A DNA stretch of 24,011 nt, taken from an uncultured Muribaculaceae bacterium (GTDB lineage: Bacteria > Bacteroidota > Bacteroidia > Bacteroidales > Muribaculaceae). The stretch is taken from positions 1 to 24,011 of the forward strand of contig CAJUFH010000048.1 of NCBI GenBank assembly GCA_910585755.1, given 5' to 3'. Of this stretch, positions 1 to 6,405 are shown one piece after another (position 1 is the stretch's first letter; every line of letters begins with the position of its first letter). The translations under genes were made by a program, and so were the position numbers. The notes under the pieces were generated by a model that was given only the letters and a program-made list of their open reading frames with translations, was not told the origin of the DNA and did no database searches.

Positions 1-47
1 AATCGTCTGAAATAATATATCGAATGCTATAAGTTCGACCTAAAATT

Positions 48-75
48 CGAGCCATACGGTGTCCCGTATGGCTCG
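48..75. terminator. 12-bp perfect hairpin, probable terminator
   Basis: The arms at 48-59 and 64-75 are perfectly complementary over 12 bp around a 4-base TGTC loop. The sequence after the right arm is T-rich but broken (TTTGCTTTCG), and on the other strand the stem is followed by AATTTTAGG, so either direction is possible. It most likely ends a gene lying left of the window. No coding sequence in 1-240 can be supported. Confidence 0.5.
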
Positions 76-214
76 TTTGCTTTCGTAGATGCCGACGGTT
101 GCCAAAGGGTTGTCAACCTCGCTTTATTAAAAATTGTTAAATGATTCAAAATCGGTTCATGCGACCCAATTCACCTCGATTTAGCAGGGTAAAATCGGGG
201 CTAATTTTGAGCTC

Positions 215-234
215 GGTTGACAAATGGTTGACAA
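215..234 (+). repeat. Tandem GGTTGACAA motif, two copies 11 bp apart
   Basis: GGTTGACAA occurs at 215-223 and again at 226-234, one helical turn apart. A third copy on the opposite strand (TTGTCAACC) lies at 110-118. The cluster sits just beyond the 3' end and terminator of tRNA-Leu. Repeated short motifs beside the 3' end of a tRNA gene are typical of integrase arm sites, but no integrase is in the window, so this role is only inferred. Confidence 0.45.
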
Positions 235-244
235 AAATTTGCAT

Positions 245-282
245 GAAAAAACCGTAAGTGTTGAAAATCAATCACTTACGGT
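245..282 (-). terminator. Rho-independent terminator of tRNA-Leu
   Basis: Reading the minus strand, a 10-bp perfect stem ACCGTAAGTG / CACTTACGGT (282-273 and 260-251) with a 12-base loop is followed by six T residues. It begins 9 bases past the tRNA-Leu 3' end, so it closes a single-gene tRNA transcript. Confidence 0.8.
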
Positions 283-291
283 CATTATGGG

Positions 292-372
292 TGCCCAGAA
301 CAGGACTCGAACCTGCACGCCTCTCGGCACGCGCACCTGAAACGCGCGCGTCTACCATTCCGCCACCTGGGC
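292..372 (-). tRNA. tRNA-Leu (anticodon CAG)
   Basis: The minus strand from 372 folds as a class II tRNA. The acceptor GCCCAGG pairs with TCTGGGC, and there is a D-arm with GGCGGAATGGTAGACGC. The anticodon stem CGCGT/GCGCG carries loop TTCAGGT (anticodon CAG, U33, G37). A variable arm follows, then the T-arm with GGTTCGAGTCC. The discriminator is A, as expected for leucine. The bases after it read CCC, so the CCA end appears not to be encoded. It decodes CUG and neighbouring leucine codons, which are frequent in this GC-rich DNA. Confidence 0.95.
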
Positions 373-389
373 ATCGCGTTTTGGTAGTG

Positions 390-420
390 CAAAGGTACGC
401 GCTTTTTTTGAATTGGCAAA
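390..420 (-). promoter_or_regulatory. Bacteroidetes-type promoter of tRNA-Leu
   Basis: On the minus strand a TTTG -33 box (420-417) and a TACCTTTG -7 box (397-390, matching TAnnTTTG) are separated by exactly 19 bp, the consensus spacing for the primary sigma factor of Bacteroides. Transcription would start about a dozen bases before the tRNA at 372. Confidence 0.8.
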
Positions 421-503
421 CTTTTCGAGAAGTTTTTCGCACCTTCCGCGTATTTTCTCCGTGAAAATTTTCGGGTTGTGTCAGGTTTGCCAGGAAAAAT
501 AGG

Positions 504-511
504 TATATTTG
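504..511 (+). promoter_or_regulatory. -7 box of the fucI-fucP promoter
   Basis: TATATTTG matches TAnnTTTG and lies 41 bases before the fucI start codon. There is no TTTG at the ideal 19-21 bp upstream: TTTG at 486-489 is too near and TTG at 476-478 too far. The weak -33 element suggests activation by a regulator that is not encoded in this window. Confidence 0.5.
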
Positions 512-552
512 CGAAATAAACTAACGAATAACTTAAATCTAACCTGAATTCA

Positions 553-2325
553 ATGAAGAAATATCCGAAAATCGGCATACGCCCGACAATCGACGGCCGT
601 CAGGGCGGCGTCCGCGAAAGCCTCGAAGACAAGACTATGGCCCTCGCCAGGGCGGTCGCCGAACTAATATCCTCCAACCTTCGCAACGGCGACGGCTCCC
701 CGGTGGAGTGCGTGATCGCCGACGGAACAATCGGCCGCGTCGCCGAGAGCGCCGCCTGCGCCGAGAAGTTCGAGCGCGAAGGGGTGGGGGCCACCATCAC
801 CGTCACCTCCTGCTGGTGCTACGGCGGGGAGACGATGGACATGAACCCCTACTGGCCGAAAGCCGTCTGGGGCTTTAACGGCACCGAGCGCCCGGGGGCC
901 GTCTACCTCGCAGCCGTCCTCGCCGGACACGCCCAGAAGGGGCTCCCCGCGTTCGGCATCTACGGCCGCGACGTCCAGGACCTCGACGACAACACGATTC
1001 CCCCCGACGTCGCCGAGAAAATCCTCCGCTTCGCCCGCGCCGCCCAGGCCGTCGCGACCATGCGCGGCAAGAGCTACCTCTCGATGGGCTCCGTCTCGAT
1101 GGGCATCGCCGGGTCGATGGTCAGCCCCGACTTCTTCCAGGAGTACCTCGGGATGCGCAACGAGTCGGTCGACCTGACCGAAATCATCCGCCGCATGACC
1201 GAGGGCATCTACGATAAAGAAGAGTATGCCAAGGCCATGGCCTGGACCGAGAAGCACTGCAAGACCCGCGAGGGAGCCGACATCTGCAACACCGCGAAGG
1301 CCAAGACCCGCGCCGAGAAAGACGCCGACTGGGAGTTCGTCGTCAAGATGACCCTCATAATGCGCGACCTCATGCAGGGCAACCCCCGCCTGCTCGAAAT
1401 GGGCTTCAAGGAGGAGGCGATGGGCCACAACGCGATCGCCGCCGGATTCCAGGGGCAGCGCCAGTGGACCGACTTCTATCCCAACGGCGACTTCCCCGAG
1501 GCGCTCCTCAACACCTCCTTCGACTGGAACGGCATCCGCGAGGCCTTCGTCCTCGCTACCGAGAATGACGCTCTCAACGGCGTCGCAATGCTCTTCGGCC
1601 ACCTCCTGACCAACCGCGCCCAGATTTTCTCCGACGTACGCACCTACTGGAGCCCCGAGGCCGTCCGCCGTGTCACAGGCCGCGAGCTGACAGGCCGCGC
1701 CGCCGGCGGCATAATCCACCTCATAAACTCCGGCGCCACGACCCTCGACGGCACCGGCCGCTCGACCGACGCCGACGGCGCTCCCTCGATGAAGCCCCAC
1801 TGGGAAATGACCGAGGCCGAGGCCGAAGAGTGCCTCAAGGCGACTACCTGGTACCCCGCCAACCGCGACTACTTCCGCGGCGGAGGCTTCTCCTCAAACT
1901 TCCTGACCCGCGGCGGAATGCCCGTAACAATGATGCGCGTCAACCTCGTCAAGGGGCTCGGCCCCGTCCTGCAGCTCGCCGAGGGGTGGACCGTCGACAT
2001 CGACCCCGAAATCAACCGCGTACTCGACAAGCGCACCGACCCCTCCTGGCCGACGACCTGGTTCGTGCCCCGCCTGTGCGACAAACCCGCCTTCCGCGAC
2101 GTCTATTCCGTCATGAACAACTGGGGCGCCAACCACGGCGCCATCTCCTACGGCCATATCGGTCAGGACCTTATAACCCTCGCCTCGATGCTCCGTATCC
2201 CCGTCTGCATGCACAACGTCGACGATGACAAGCTCTTCCGTCCCGCCGCCTGGAACGCCTTCGGAATGGAGAAAGAGGGAGCCGACTACCGCGCCTGCGC
2301 CAACTACGGCCCGATTTACAAATAA
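553..2325 (+). CDS. fucI: L-fucose isomerase
   Basis: This is a cytoplasmic, metal-dependent ketol-isomerase converting L-fucose to L-fuculose, the first step of fucose breakdown; the family also accepts D-arabinose. The product is 590 residues, against 591 for E. coli FucI, and collinear enough that the catalytic residues fall at E. coli numbers: Glu337 (in LATENDALNG), Asp361 (in FSDVRTYWSP) and His528 (in WGANHGAISYGH). The N-terminus MKKYPKIGIRPTIDGR is the family signature, which fixes the ATG start; there is no Shine-Dalgarno, as usual in Bacteroidetes. fucP follows after 12 bases, so the two are almost certainly co-transcribed. Codons end strongly in C. Fuculokinase and fuculose-phosphate aldolase are not nearby. 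Confidence 0.97.
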   Translation: MKKYPKIGIRPTIDGRQGGVRESLEDKTMALARAVAELISSNLRNGDGSPVECVIADGTIGRVAESAACAEKFEREGVGATITVTSCWCYGGETMDMNPYWPKAVWGFNGTERPGAVYLAAVLAGHAQKGLPAFGIYGRDVQDLDDNTIPPDVAEKILRFARAAQAVATMRGKSYLSMGSVSMGIAGSMVSPDFFQEYLGMRNESVDLTEIIRRMTEGIYDKEEYAKAMAWTEKHCKTREGADICNTAKAKTRAEKDADWEFVVKMTLIMRDLMQGNPRLLEMGFKEEAMGHNAIAAGFQGQRQWTDFYPNGDFPEALLNTSFDWNGIREAFVLATENDALNGVAMLFGHLLTNRAQIFSDVRTYWSPEAVRRVTGRELTGRAAGGIIHLINSGATTLDGTGRSTDADGAPSMKPHWEMTEAEAEECLKATTWYPANRDYFRGGGFSSNFLTRGGMPVTMMRVNLVKGLGPVLQLAEGWTVDIDPEINRVLDKRTDPSWPTTWFVPRLCDKPAFRDVYSVMNNWGANHGAISYGHIGQDLITLASMLRIPVCMHNVDDDKLFRPAAWNAFGMEKEGADYRACANYGPIYK

Positions 2326-2337
2326 ACCCTCCCCCTG

Positions 2338-3645
2338 ATGAAGTCCGAAAAAAGCTCGTCGCTCCTGCGCTCCGGCGGGGTAAGCTACCTCCTTCCCTTC
2401 GTGCTGATAACCAGTTGCTTCGCCCTCTGGGGTTTCGCCAACGACATTACCAACCCGATGGTCAAGGCCTTCTCGAAAATCTTCCGCATGAGCGTCACCG
2501 ACGGCACCCTCGTCCAGGTCGCCTTCTACGGCGGATATTTCGCCATGGCCTTCCCCGCCGCCATATTCATCCGCCGCTACTCCTATAAGGCCGGGGTGCT
2601 CCTCGGCCTGGGGCTCTACGCCGCCGGGGCCTTCCTCTTCTACCCCGCGATGCTCTCGGGGAGCTACTATCCCTTCCTGCTGGCCTATTTCGTTCTGACC
2701 TGCGGCCTCTCCTTCCTCGAGACGAGTTGTAACCCCTACATCCTCTCGATGGGCTCCGAGGCTACCGCGACCCGCCGCCTCAACCTCGCCCAGTCCTTCA
2801 ATCCCGTAGGCTCCCTCCTGGGGATGTACGTCGCGATGAACTTCATCCAGGCCCGGCTCCACCCCCTCGACAGCGCCGGGCGCGCCCTCCTCGACGACGC
2901 CCAGTTCGCCGCCATGCGCGACGCCGACCTGATGGTCCTCATCAAGCCCTACCTATTTATAGGCCTGGTCGTCCTCGCGATGTTCGTCGTAATCCGCCTC
3001 GTACGCATGCCCGGCAGCCGCGACAGCTCAGCCCGCATCGACTTCCTCCCGACCCTGCGCCGCATCTTCTCCATTCCCCGCTACCGCGAGGGAGTGGTCG
3101 CCCAGTTCTTCTACGTCGGCGCCCAGATAATGTGCTGGACCTTCGTGATCCAGTACGGAACCCGCGTCTTCATGTCCGAGGGGATGACAGAGAAAGCCGC
3201 CGAGGTCCTCTCCCAGCAGTACAACATCGTGGCGATGGTAATCTTCTGCTGCTCCCGCTTCTGCTGCACCTACCTCCTTCGCTTCGTCAACGCCGGGCGC
3301 CTCCTCGCCCTGCTTGCCGCCGCCGGAGTCCTGCTCACCCTCGGCGTTATCGGCTTCCAGGACCGCCTCGGGCTCTACTGCCTCGTCGGCGTCTCCGCAT
3401 GCATGTCCCTCATGTTCCCCACAATCTACGGAATAGCCCTCGAAGGGCTCGGCGACGACGCCAAGTTCGGCGCCGCCGGACTCATAATGGCCATCCTCGG
3501 CGGCTCAGTCCTCCCGCCCCTACAGGCCGCCATTATCGACTGCGGAACCATCGGAGCCTGGCCCGCCGTAAACATCTCCTTCTTCCTCCCCCTCCTCTGC
3601 TTCCTCGTCGTCGCCCTCTACGGCTGGCGGCGCGTCCGCGGATGA
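2338..3645 (+). CDS. fucP: L-fucose permease, MFS family
   Basis: This inner-membrane proton symporter imports L-fucose. Its 435 residues form about 12 hydrophobic segments. Family motifs include CFALWGFANDITNPMVKAF in helix 1, the helix 2-3 region AFYGGYFAMAFPAAIFIRRYSYKAG, and LSFLETSCNPYI with Glu128, which matches the functionally essential Glu135 of E. coli FucP. The other key acid, Asp46 in E. coli, aligns by eye with Asn39 here, while Asp36 sits one helical turn earlier. This shift is probably shared by Bacteroidetes homologues, and some of those may transport related sugars. The gene lies 12 bases after fucI and is followed by a strong hairpin. A sugar other than fucose is possible, but the fucI linkage argues for fucose. 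Confidence 0.92.
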   Translation: MKSEKSSSLLRSGGVSYLLPFVLITSCFALWGFANDITNPMVKAFSKIFRMSVTDGTLVQVAFYGGYFAMAFPAAIFIRRYSYKAGVLLGLGLYAAGAFLFYPAMLSGSYYPFLLAYFVLTCGLSFLETSCNPYILSMGSEATATRRLNLAQSFNPVGSLLGMYVAMNFIQARLHPLDSAGRALLDDAQFAAMRDADLMVLIKPYLFIGLVVLAMFVVIRLVRMPGSRDSSARIDFLPTLRRIFSIPRYREGVVAQFFYVGAQIMCWTFVIQYGTRVFMSEGMTEKAAEVLSQQYNIVAMVIFCCSRFCCTYLLRFVNAGRLLALLAAAGVLLTLGVIGFQDRLGLYCLVGVSACMSLMFPTIYGIALEGLGDDAKFGAAGLIMAILGGSVLPPLQAAIIDCGTIGAWPAVNISFFLPLLCFLVVALYGWRRVRG

Positions 3646-3673
3646 GCCGGGGTAGGGCATATTCAGAATTTTT

Positions 3674-3706
3674 AACCGGGGGCGCGACTTTTTCGCGCCC
3701 CCGGTT
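3674..3706 (+). terminator. Strong GC hairpin ending fucI-fucP
   Basis: A perfect 13-bp stem (3674-3686 with 3694-3706) carries a 7-base ACTTTTT loop, 28 bases after the fucP stop. The U-tract after it is poor (GTTAAC), so termination may be incomplete. It abuts the promoter palindrome of the next gene. Confidence 0.6.
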
Positions 3707-3738
3707 GTTAACAATTACGCCGCGAATTGTTAACTTTG
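3707..3738 (+). promoter_or_regulatory. Palindrome overlapping the barrel-gene promoter
   Basis: The perfect inverted repeat GTTAACAATT-N8-AATTGTTAAC spans 3707-3734, and its right arm overlaps a good -7 box, TAACTTTG (3731-3738). The -33 element would lie near TTG at 3705-3707. An 18-bp centre-to-centre dyad on the promoter core is what a dimeric repressor would bind. No candidate regulator is encoded nearby. It could also extend the preceding terminator structure. Confidence 0.55.
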
Positions 3739-3785
3739 TGCCGCGGTCGGCCCCTCGCTCGGACCGCCCTCCTTAAATACAGTTT

Positions 3786-4328
3786 ATGAAAGTGAAACAG
3801 TGGATATTGGGCGCCCCTCTGGCGCTGGCTGCCCTTGCCGCCGCCCCCCAGGCGGCCGCCGCGGGGACCGATGCGCCCCCCGCCCGGTCATACCGCGGAG
3901 AGAAGACCCTCGCCTTCCGCGCCGGATACGCCGGGTACAACAAGTCGGCGACAGCCGGACTCGAGTTCACCTACCGCTTCAGCCGCCTGTTCCGCCTCGC
4001 CCCATCCCTCGACTATGTAATCCGGCGCCACGACACCGACGCCCTCGTCCTCGAAGTCGACGCCCAGTTCCTCTTCCCCTTCTCCGCCGACCGCATGGCC
4101 TTCTACCCCTACGTCGGCCCCAAATACGCCAGTTGGAACTACCATCCCGGCGCCTCCCCCGACAACAACGACGTCTCAACACGCCGCTCCCGCCTCGGCC
4201 TCGACGCCGGCGTCGGCATCGAGGCGAACATCACCCCGACCCTCCGCATAGGCGTCTCCGGCGGATACACATTCATAAAGTACTTCCACGGCTTCGACGC
4301 GGCCCTCACCCTCTCTTACCGCTTCTGA
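3786..4328 (+). CDS. Small outer-membrane beta-barrel protein
   Basis: The 180-residue product begins with a clear signal peptide: basic MKVK, then a hydrophobic alanine/leucine core to about residue 26, with a probable cleavage in PQAAAA|GTDA. The mature part shows alternating hydrophobic and polar strands (TAGLEFTYRF, LVLEVDAQFLFPF, LGLDAGVGIEA, LRIGVSGGYTF, AALTLSYRF) and ends in phenylalanine, the usual C-terminal signal for BAM-dependent insertion. The length suits a porin-fold barrel of about eight strands of the OmpA/OmpW kind. No peptidoglycan-binding domain follows. The role is unknown. It is transcribed from the palindromic promoter just upstream, and ferritin starts 40 bases downstream, so the two may share a transcript. 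Confidence 0.85.
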   Translation: MKVKQWILGAPLALAALAAAPQAAAAGTDAPPARSYRGEKTLAFRAGYAGYNKSATAGLEFTYRFSRLFRLAPSLDYVIRRHDTDALVLEVDAQFLFPFSADRMAFYPYVGPKYASWNYHPGASPDNNDVSTRRSRLGLDAGVGIEANITPTLRIGVSGGYTFIKYFHGFDAALTLSYRF

Positions 4329-4368
4329 GCCAAACCATCAACATACCATCCACAAAGTATTTATCACA

Positions 4369-4887
4369 ATGGAAAAGACAGTAGAAAAAGTCATCAACGA
4401 GCAGATTAACGCCGAGTTCTGGTCAGCATACCTCTACCTCTCGATGTCGATGCACTTCGCGAACGCCGGATACGCCGGAATCGCCAACTGGTTCGCCGTA
4501 CAGTTCAAGGAAGAGCAGGACCACGCCACAATCTTCATGAACTACGTCAACTCCCGCGGCGGAAAAGTAGAGCTCGCCCCCATCGCCGCCGTCGACACCT
4601 CCTGGGAGTCCCCCCTCGCCGCATTCGAGGCAACCCTCGCCCACGAGAAGAAAGTCACCGCCATGATCAACAACATCTACGCCGTCGCCGACAAGGCCGC
4701 CGACATCGCTACCAAGAGCATGCTGACATGGTTCGTCGACGAGCAGGTCGAGGAAGAAGAGACCGCCCGCGGCTTCATCGATGCCCTCCGCATGATCGGC
4801 GACAACGGCTACGGGCTCTACATGTTCGACAAAGAGCTCGCCGCCCGCGCCTACAAGACCCCCTCTCCTCTCGCCGCCGCCGAATAA
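4369..4887 (+). CDS. ftnA: Bacterial non-heme ferritin
   Basis: This cytoplasmic 24-mer iron-storage protein oxidises Fe(II) and stores it as a mineral. Its 172 residues are the normal length for the FtnA type. All ferroxidase ligands are present and numbered one lower than in E. coli FtnA: Glu16 (in NAEFWSAYLYLSM), Glu49 and His52 (in KEEQDH), Glu93 (in AHEKKVT), Gln126 and Glu129 (in DEQVEEEE). No heme-binding methionine pattern of bacterioferritin is seen. It lies 40 bases after the barrel gene. No clear TAnnTTTG box precedes it, so it may be read from the upstream promoter. In gut anaerobes, ferritin protects against oxygen and buffers iron. Confidence 0.96.
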   Translation: MEKTVEKVINEQINAEFWSAYLYLSMSMHFANAGYAGIANWFAVQFKEEQDHATIFMNYVNSRGGKVELAPIAAVDTSWESPLAAFEATLAHEKKVTAMINNIYAVADKAADIATKSMLTWFVDEQVEEEETARGFIDALRMIGDNGYGLYMFDKELAARAYKTPSPLAAAE

Positions 4888-4948
4888 CCCCGCCAGTTCC
4901 CTGCGGTAATCCCCCCGCGGCAATCTCCCGCGATACCGAATTTAGAAT

Positions 4949-4980
4949 CCCGCCCCAAGCCCCCGCGGCTTCCGGCGGGG
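4949..4980 (+). terminator. GC hairpin after ferritin, weak terminator candidate
   Basis: CCCGCC (4949-4954) pairs with GGCGGG (4974-4979), and inside it AAGC (4957-4960) pairs with GCTT (4968-4971) across a 2x2 internal loop. TTCTCT follows. It lies 61 bases past the ferritin stop and is the best terminator candidate there, though its U-tract is broken. Confidence 0.4.
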
Positions 4981-4988
4981 TTCTCTAT

Positions 4989-5119
4989 CCCGGCCCCCCT
5001 CAATCCCTCCCAATCCTCCCTCCCCTCCCTGAACAGTGGCGAGCCGTAAGGCGAGCGTCTCCTCAAATCTCCCATCCCTCCCAAATCTCCCATAATTCCC
5101 AACCCTCCCGTCCCTCCCT
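4989..5119. repeat. C-rich (minus-strand G-rich) irregular repeat tract
   Basis: The 320-base gap between ferritin and the next ORF is dominated by runs of CCC separated by 1-6 bases, especially 5003-5030 and 5071-5119. ATCCCTCCCAA recurs at 5003-5013 and 5074-5084, and CCTCCCTGAA at 5024-5033 and 5113-5122. The minus strand therefore carries many closely spaced GGG runs that could form G-quadruplexes. The minus strand reads as a Gly-rich pseudo-repeat (MGDLGGMGDL), which I regard as non-coding. Nothing else is seen in the gap apart from the hairpin at 4949 and the -7 box at 5161. Confidence 0.6.
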
Positions 5120-5160
5120 GAAAGTTGCGTTATCGCATACGCGGGGGAGGGGCGCGGGAG

Positions 5161-5168
5161 TATCTTTG
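5161..5168 (+). promoter_or_regulatory. -7 box upstream of the 5208 ORF
   Basis: TATCTTTG matches TAnnTTTG and lies 39 bases before the ATG at 5208. No TTTG occurs at the expected -33 distance; the DNA there is the edge of the G-rich stretch GCGGGGGAGGGGCGCGGGAG. The box supports transcription rightward into the small ORF. Confidence 0.5.
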
Positions 5169-5207
5169 CAGTGCGCTTCAGAATCGCTTTTGGAGCGCGA
5201 AGAAAAG

Positions 5208-5420
5208 ATGAAAGCAAAGAATACAATAAACGGAGAGAAGATGACGAAAGAGGAGTTAATCGGGATGGGTGCGGAGCCGGGCGACCTGGTGCTGCGCCTT
5301 CTCGACCGGGATACGGGAGAACCGACGGGCGAGTTCCTGTTTCTCAGCCCGGAGGAGGTTGAGGAGTTTGGCGTGTTGCTTTGGATCGACCTTGATGAGG
5401 ATGAGACCGGGGAGGAAGAA
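5208..5420 (+). CDS. Small acidic protein, 3' end unresolved (possibly truncated)
   Basis: From ATG 5208 (alternative ATG 5241) the frame encodes MKAKNTINGEKMTKEELIGM and then a globular-looking stretch with GDLVLRLLDRDTGEPTGE, FLFLSPEEVEEFGVLLW and an acidic tail IDLDEDETGEEE. I do not recognise the family. A -7 box lies at a suitable distance upstream. The oddity is that the frame has no stop: it passes 5420 in exact codon-on-codon antisense register with the GNAT-like gene and stays open to 6503. That continuation is explained by the antisense of GC-rich codons, so the real protein probably ended near 5420 and has lost its stop, or has a frameshift (a stop lies just out of frame near 5394). 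The end given here is where the convergent gene's stop codon lies, not a real stop codon. Confidence 0.35.
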
Positions 5421-6353
5421 TTACCGGGTTTCCCCGAGGAGGAGGGTGAAGCGGGGGGAGACGCGGCAGCCGATGCTCTCCTTGAACTCCATCAGGCCGA
5501 GGTTCGGCTCCCCGTCGAGGTCGGACGGGCCGATGTCGAGGAGGCGCAGGCGCCCCTCGCGGTGGTAGTGCTCGAAAACCTTGTAGGCCAGCATGTTCAT
5601 CGCCCGGAGGTCGTTGCTCTCGGCCGTGTTACCCCAGTAGACTACCAGCCCGACGTCGGGGAGCACCCGGAACACCAGCGCCGCCGCCGCGTCGCTCCCT
5701 TCGAGCGAGAGCGTGAAGGCGTCGATTGGCATCACGCGGCTTGTGGCCTCGACAGCCTCGAGGCTCATCGCCAGGGGGTAGCCGCGCTCGGCGCGGTTAC
5801 GCTCGACTACGGCGTAGGCCCTTGCCAGCGCCTCCGGCGCCCCCTTGGGGAAGGCTTCGAAGAGGAATGGATGGCGCGCCGCGTTGGTGAGCTTGTTGCG
5901 GGCCGCACTGCTCATGTGGGCCTCGTAGTCGGCGAAATCGGAGAGGAGGAAATAGTAGTCGGGCTGCATCAGCGCGACGCGCCCCTCGCGGCTCAGGGCG
6001 TAGAGCGATTTGGTCAGGAACGTCTCGTCGTAGACCAGCGGCGGGAGGCCGACGCGGAGCGGTTCTCCCCGTTCCTCGGCCCACTGGCGCAGGTCGCGCG
6101 CAGCGTCGCACATCGCGCGCTGCGACACGTCGGGCATCCCCGACCATCCCCCGTAGGGGGCGGAAAAAGGCGACCGCCACTCTCCGTCGCGGAGACCGGC
6201 GGTCAGCCAGAGCTTTGGTTTCTTTTCGCCAACCGCCAGGAAGGACACACGCCGGGCTTTCGCCCCGTTCAGCGAGGCGAAGCGCTCCGAATTGAAAGCG
6301 TGGCAGTTCGCGGCGCCTTTCGGCAGCGCGGGCCGGTCGAGTTCCGTTACCAC
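5421..6353 (-). CDS. GNAT/FemAB-like acyltransferase
   Basis: The 310-residue cytoplasmic protein has no signal peptide or membrane segment. The central SSAARNKLTNAARH resembles the Arg/Asn-rich helix of FemAB-type and BioF2-like acetyltransferase domains. The C-terminal part (LVVYWGNTAESNDLRAMNML, then GLMEFKESIGCRVSPRFTL with Phe290-Gly295) resembles the final GNAT strand-turn 'FKxSxG' seen in peptidoglycan-bridge transferases and related enzymes. The substrate is unknown: an amino-acid or acyl transfer to a cell-wall or lipid precursor is plausible but unproven. The start is GTG at 6353, because no in-frame ATG occurs before the conserved region. It lies 52 bases after the zinc-ribbon gene and is last in the aspS operon. 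Confidence 0.8.
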   Translation of the reverse strand: MVTELDRPALPKGAANCHAFNSERFASLNGAKARRVSFLAVGEKKPKLWLTAGLRDGEWRSPFSAPYGGWSGMPDVSQRAMCDAARDLRQWAEERGEPLRVGLPPLVYDETFLTKSLYALSREGRVALMQPDYYFLLSDFADYEAHMSSAARNKLTNAARHPFLFEAFPKGAPEALARAYAVVERNRAERGYPLAMSLEAVEATSRVMPIDAFTLSLEGSDAAAALVFRVLPDVGLVVYWGNTAESNDLRAMNMLAYKVFEHYHREGRLRLLDIGPSDLDGEPNLGLMEFKESIGCRVSPRFTLLLGETR

Positions 6354-6405
6354 CTGTTTCCTGTTCCGGGCGTTGGGGTTGACTGGATGCGGAAGCGCCG
6401 CCCGC

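Noticed and set aside
217..233. TTGACA hexamers resembling E. coli -35 boxes
   Set aside because: Bacteroidetes primary sigma factors use TTTG/TAnnTTTG, and no gene follows in the right direction. The hexamers are better seen as part of the GGTTGACAA repeat.
664..1800. A 378-codon minus-strand ORF opposite fucI
   Set aside because: It lies entirely antisense to fucI, whose active-site residues match E. coli numbering. The product is a Gly/Val/Ala-rich shadow typical of GC-rich antisense frames.
3800..4384. A 194-codon plus-strand ORF overlapping the barrel gene in another frame
   Set aside because: The product is Arg/Pro-rich with no pattern, while the 3786 frame has a signal peptide, beta-strands and a terminal Phe.
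4851..5102. A small minus-strand ORF reading MGIMGDLGGMGDL through the C-rich tract
   Set aside because: The Gly-rich pattern is a by-product of the GGG-run repeats. It overlaps the end of ferritin and has no promoter or conserved feature.
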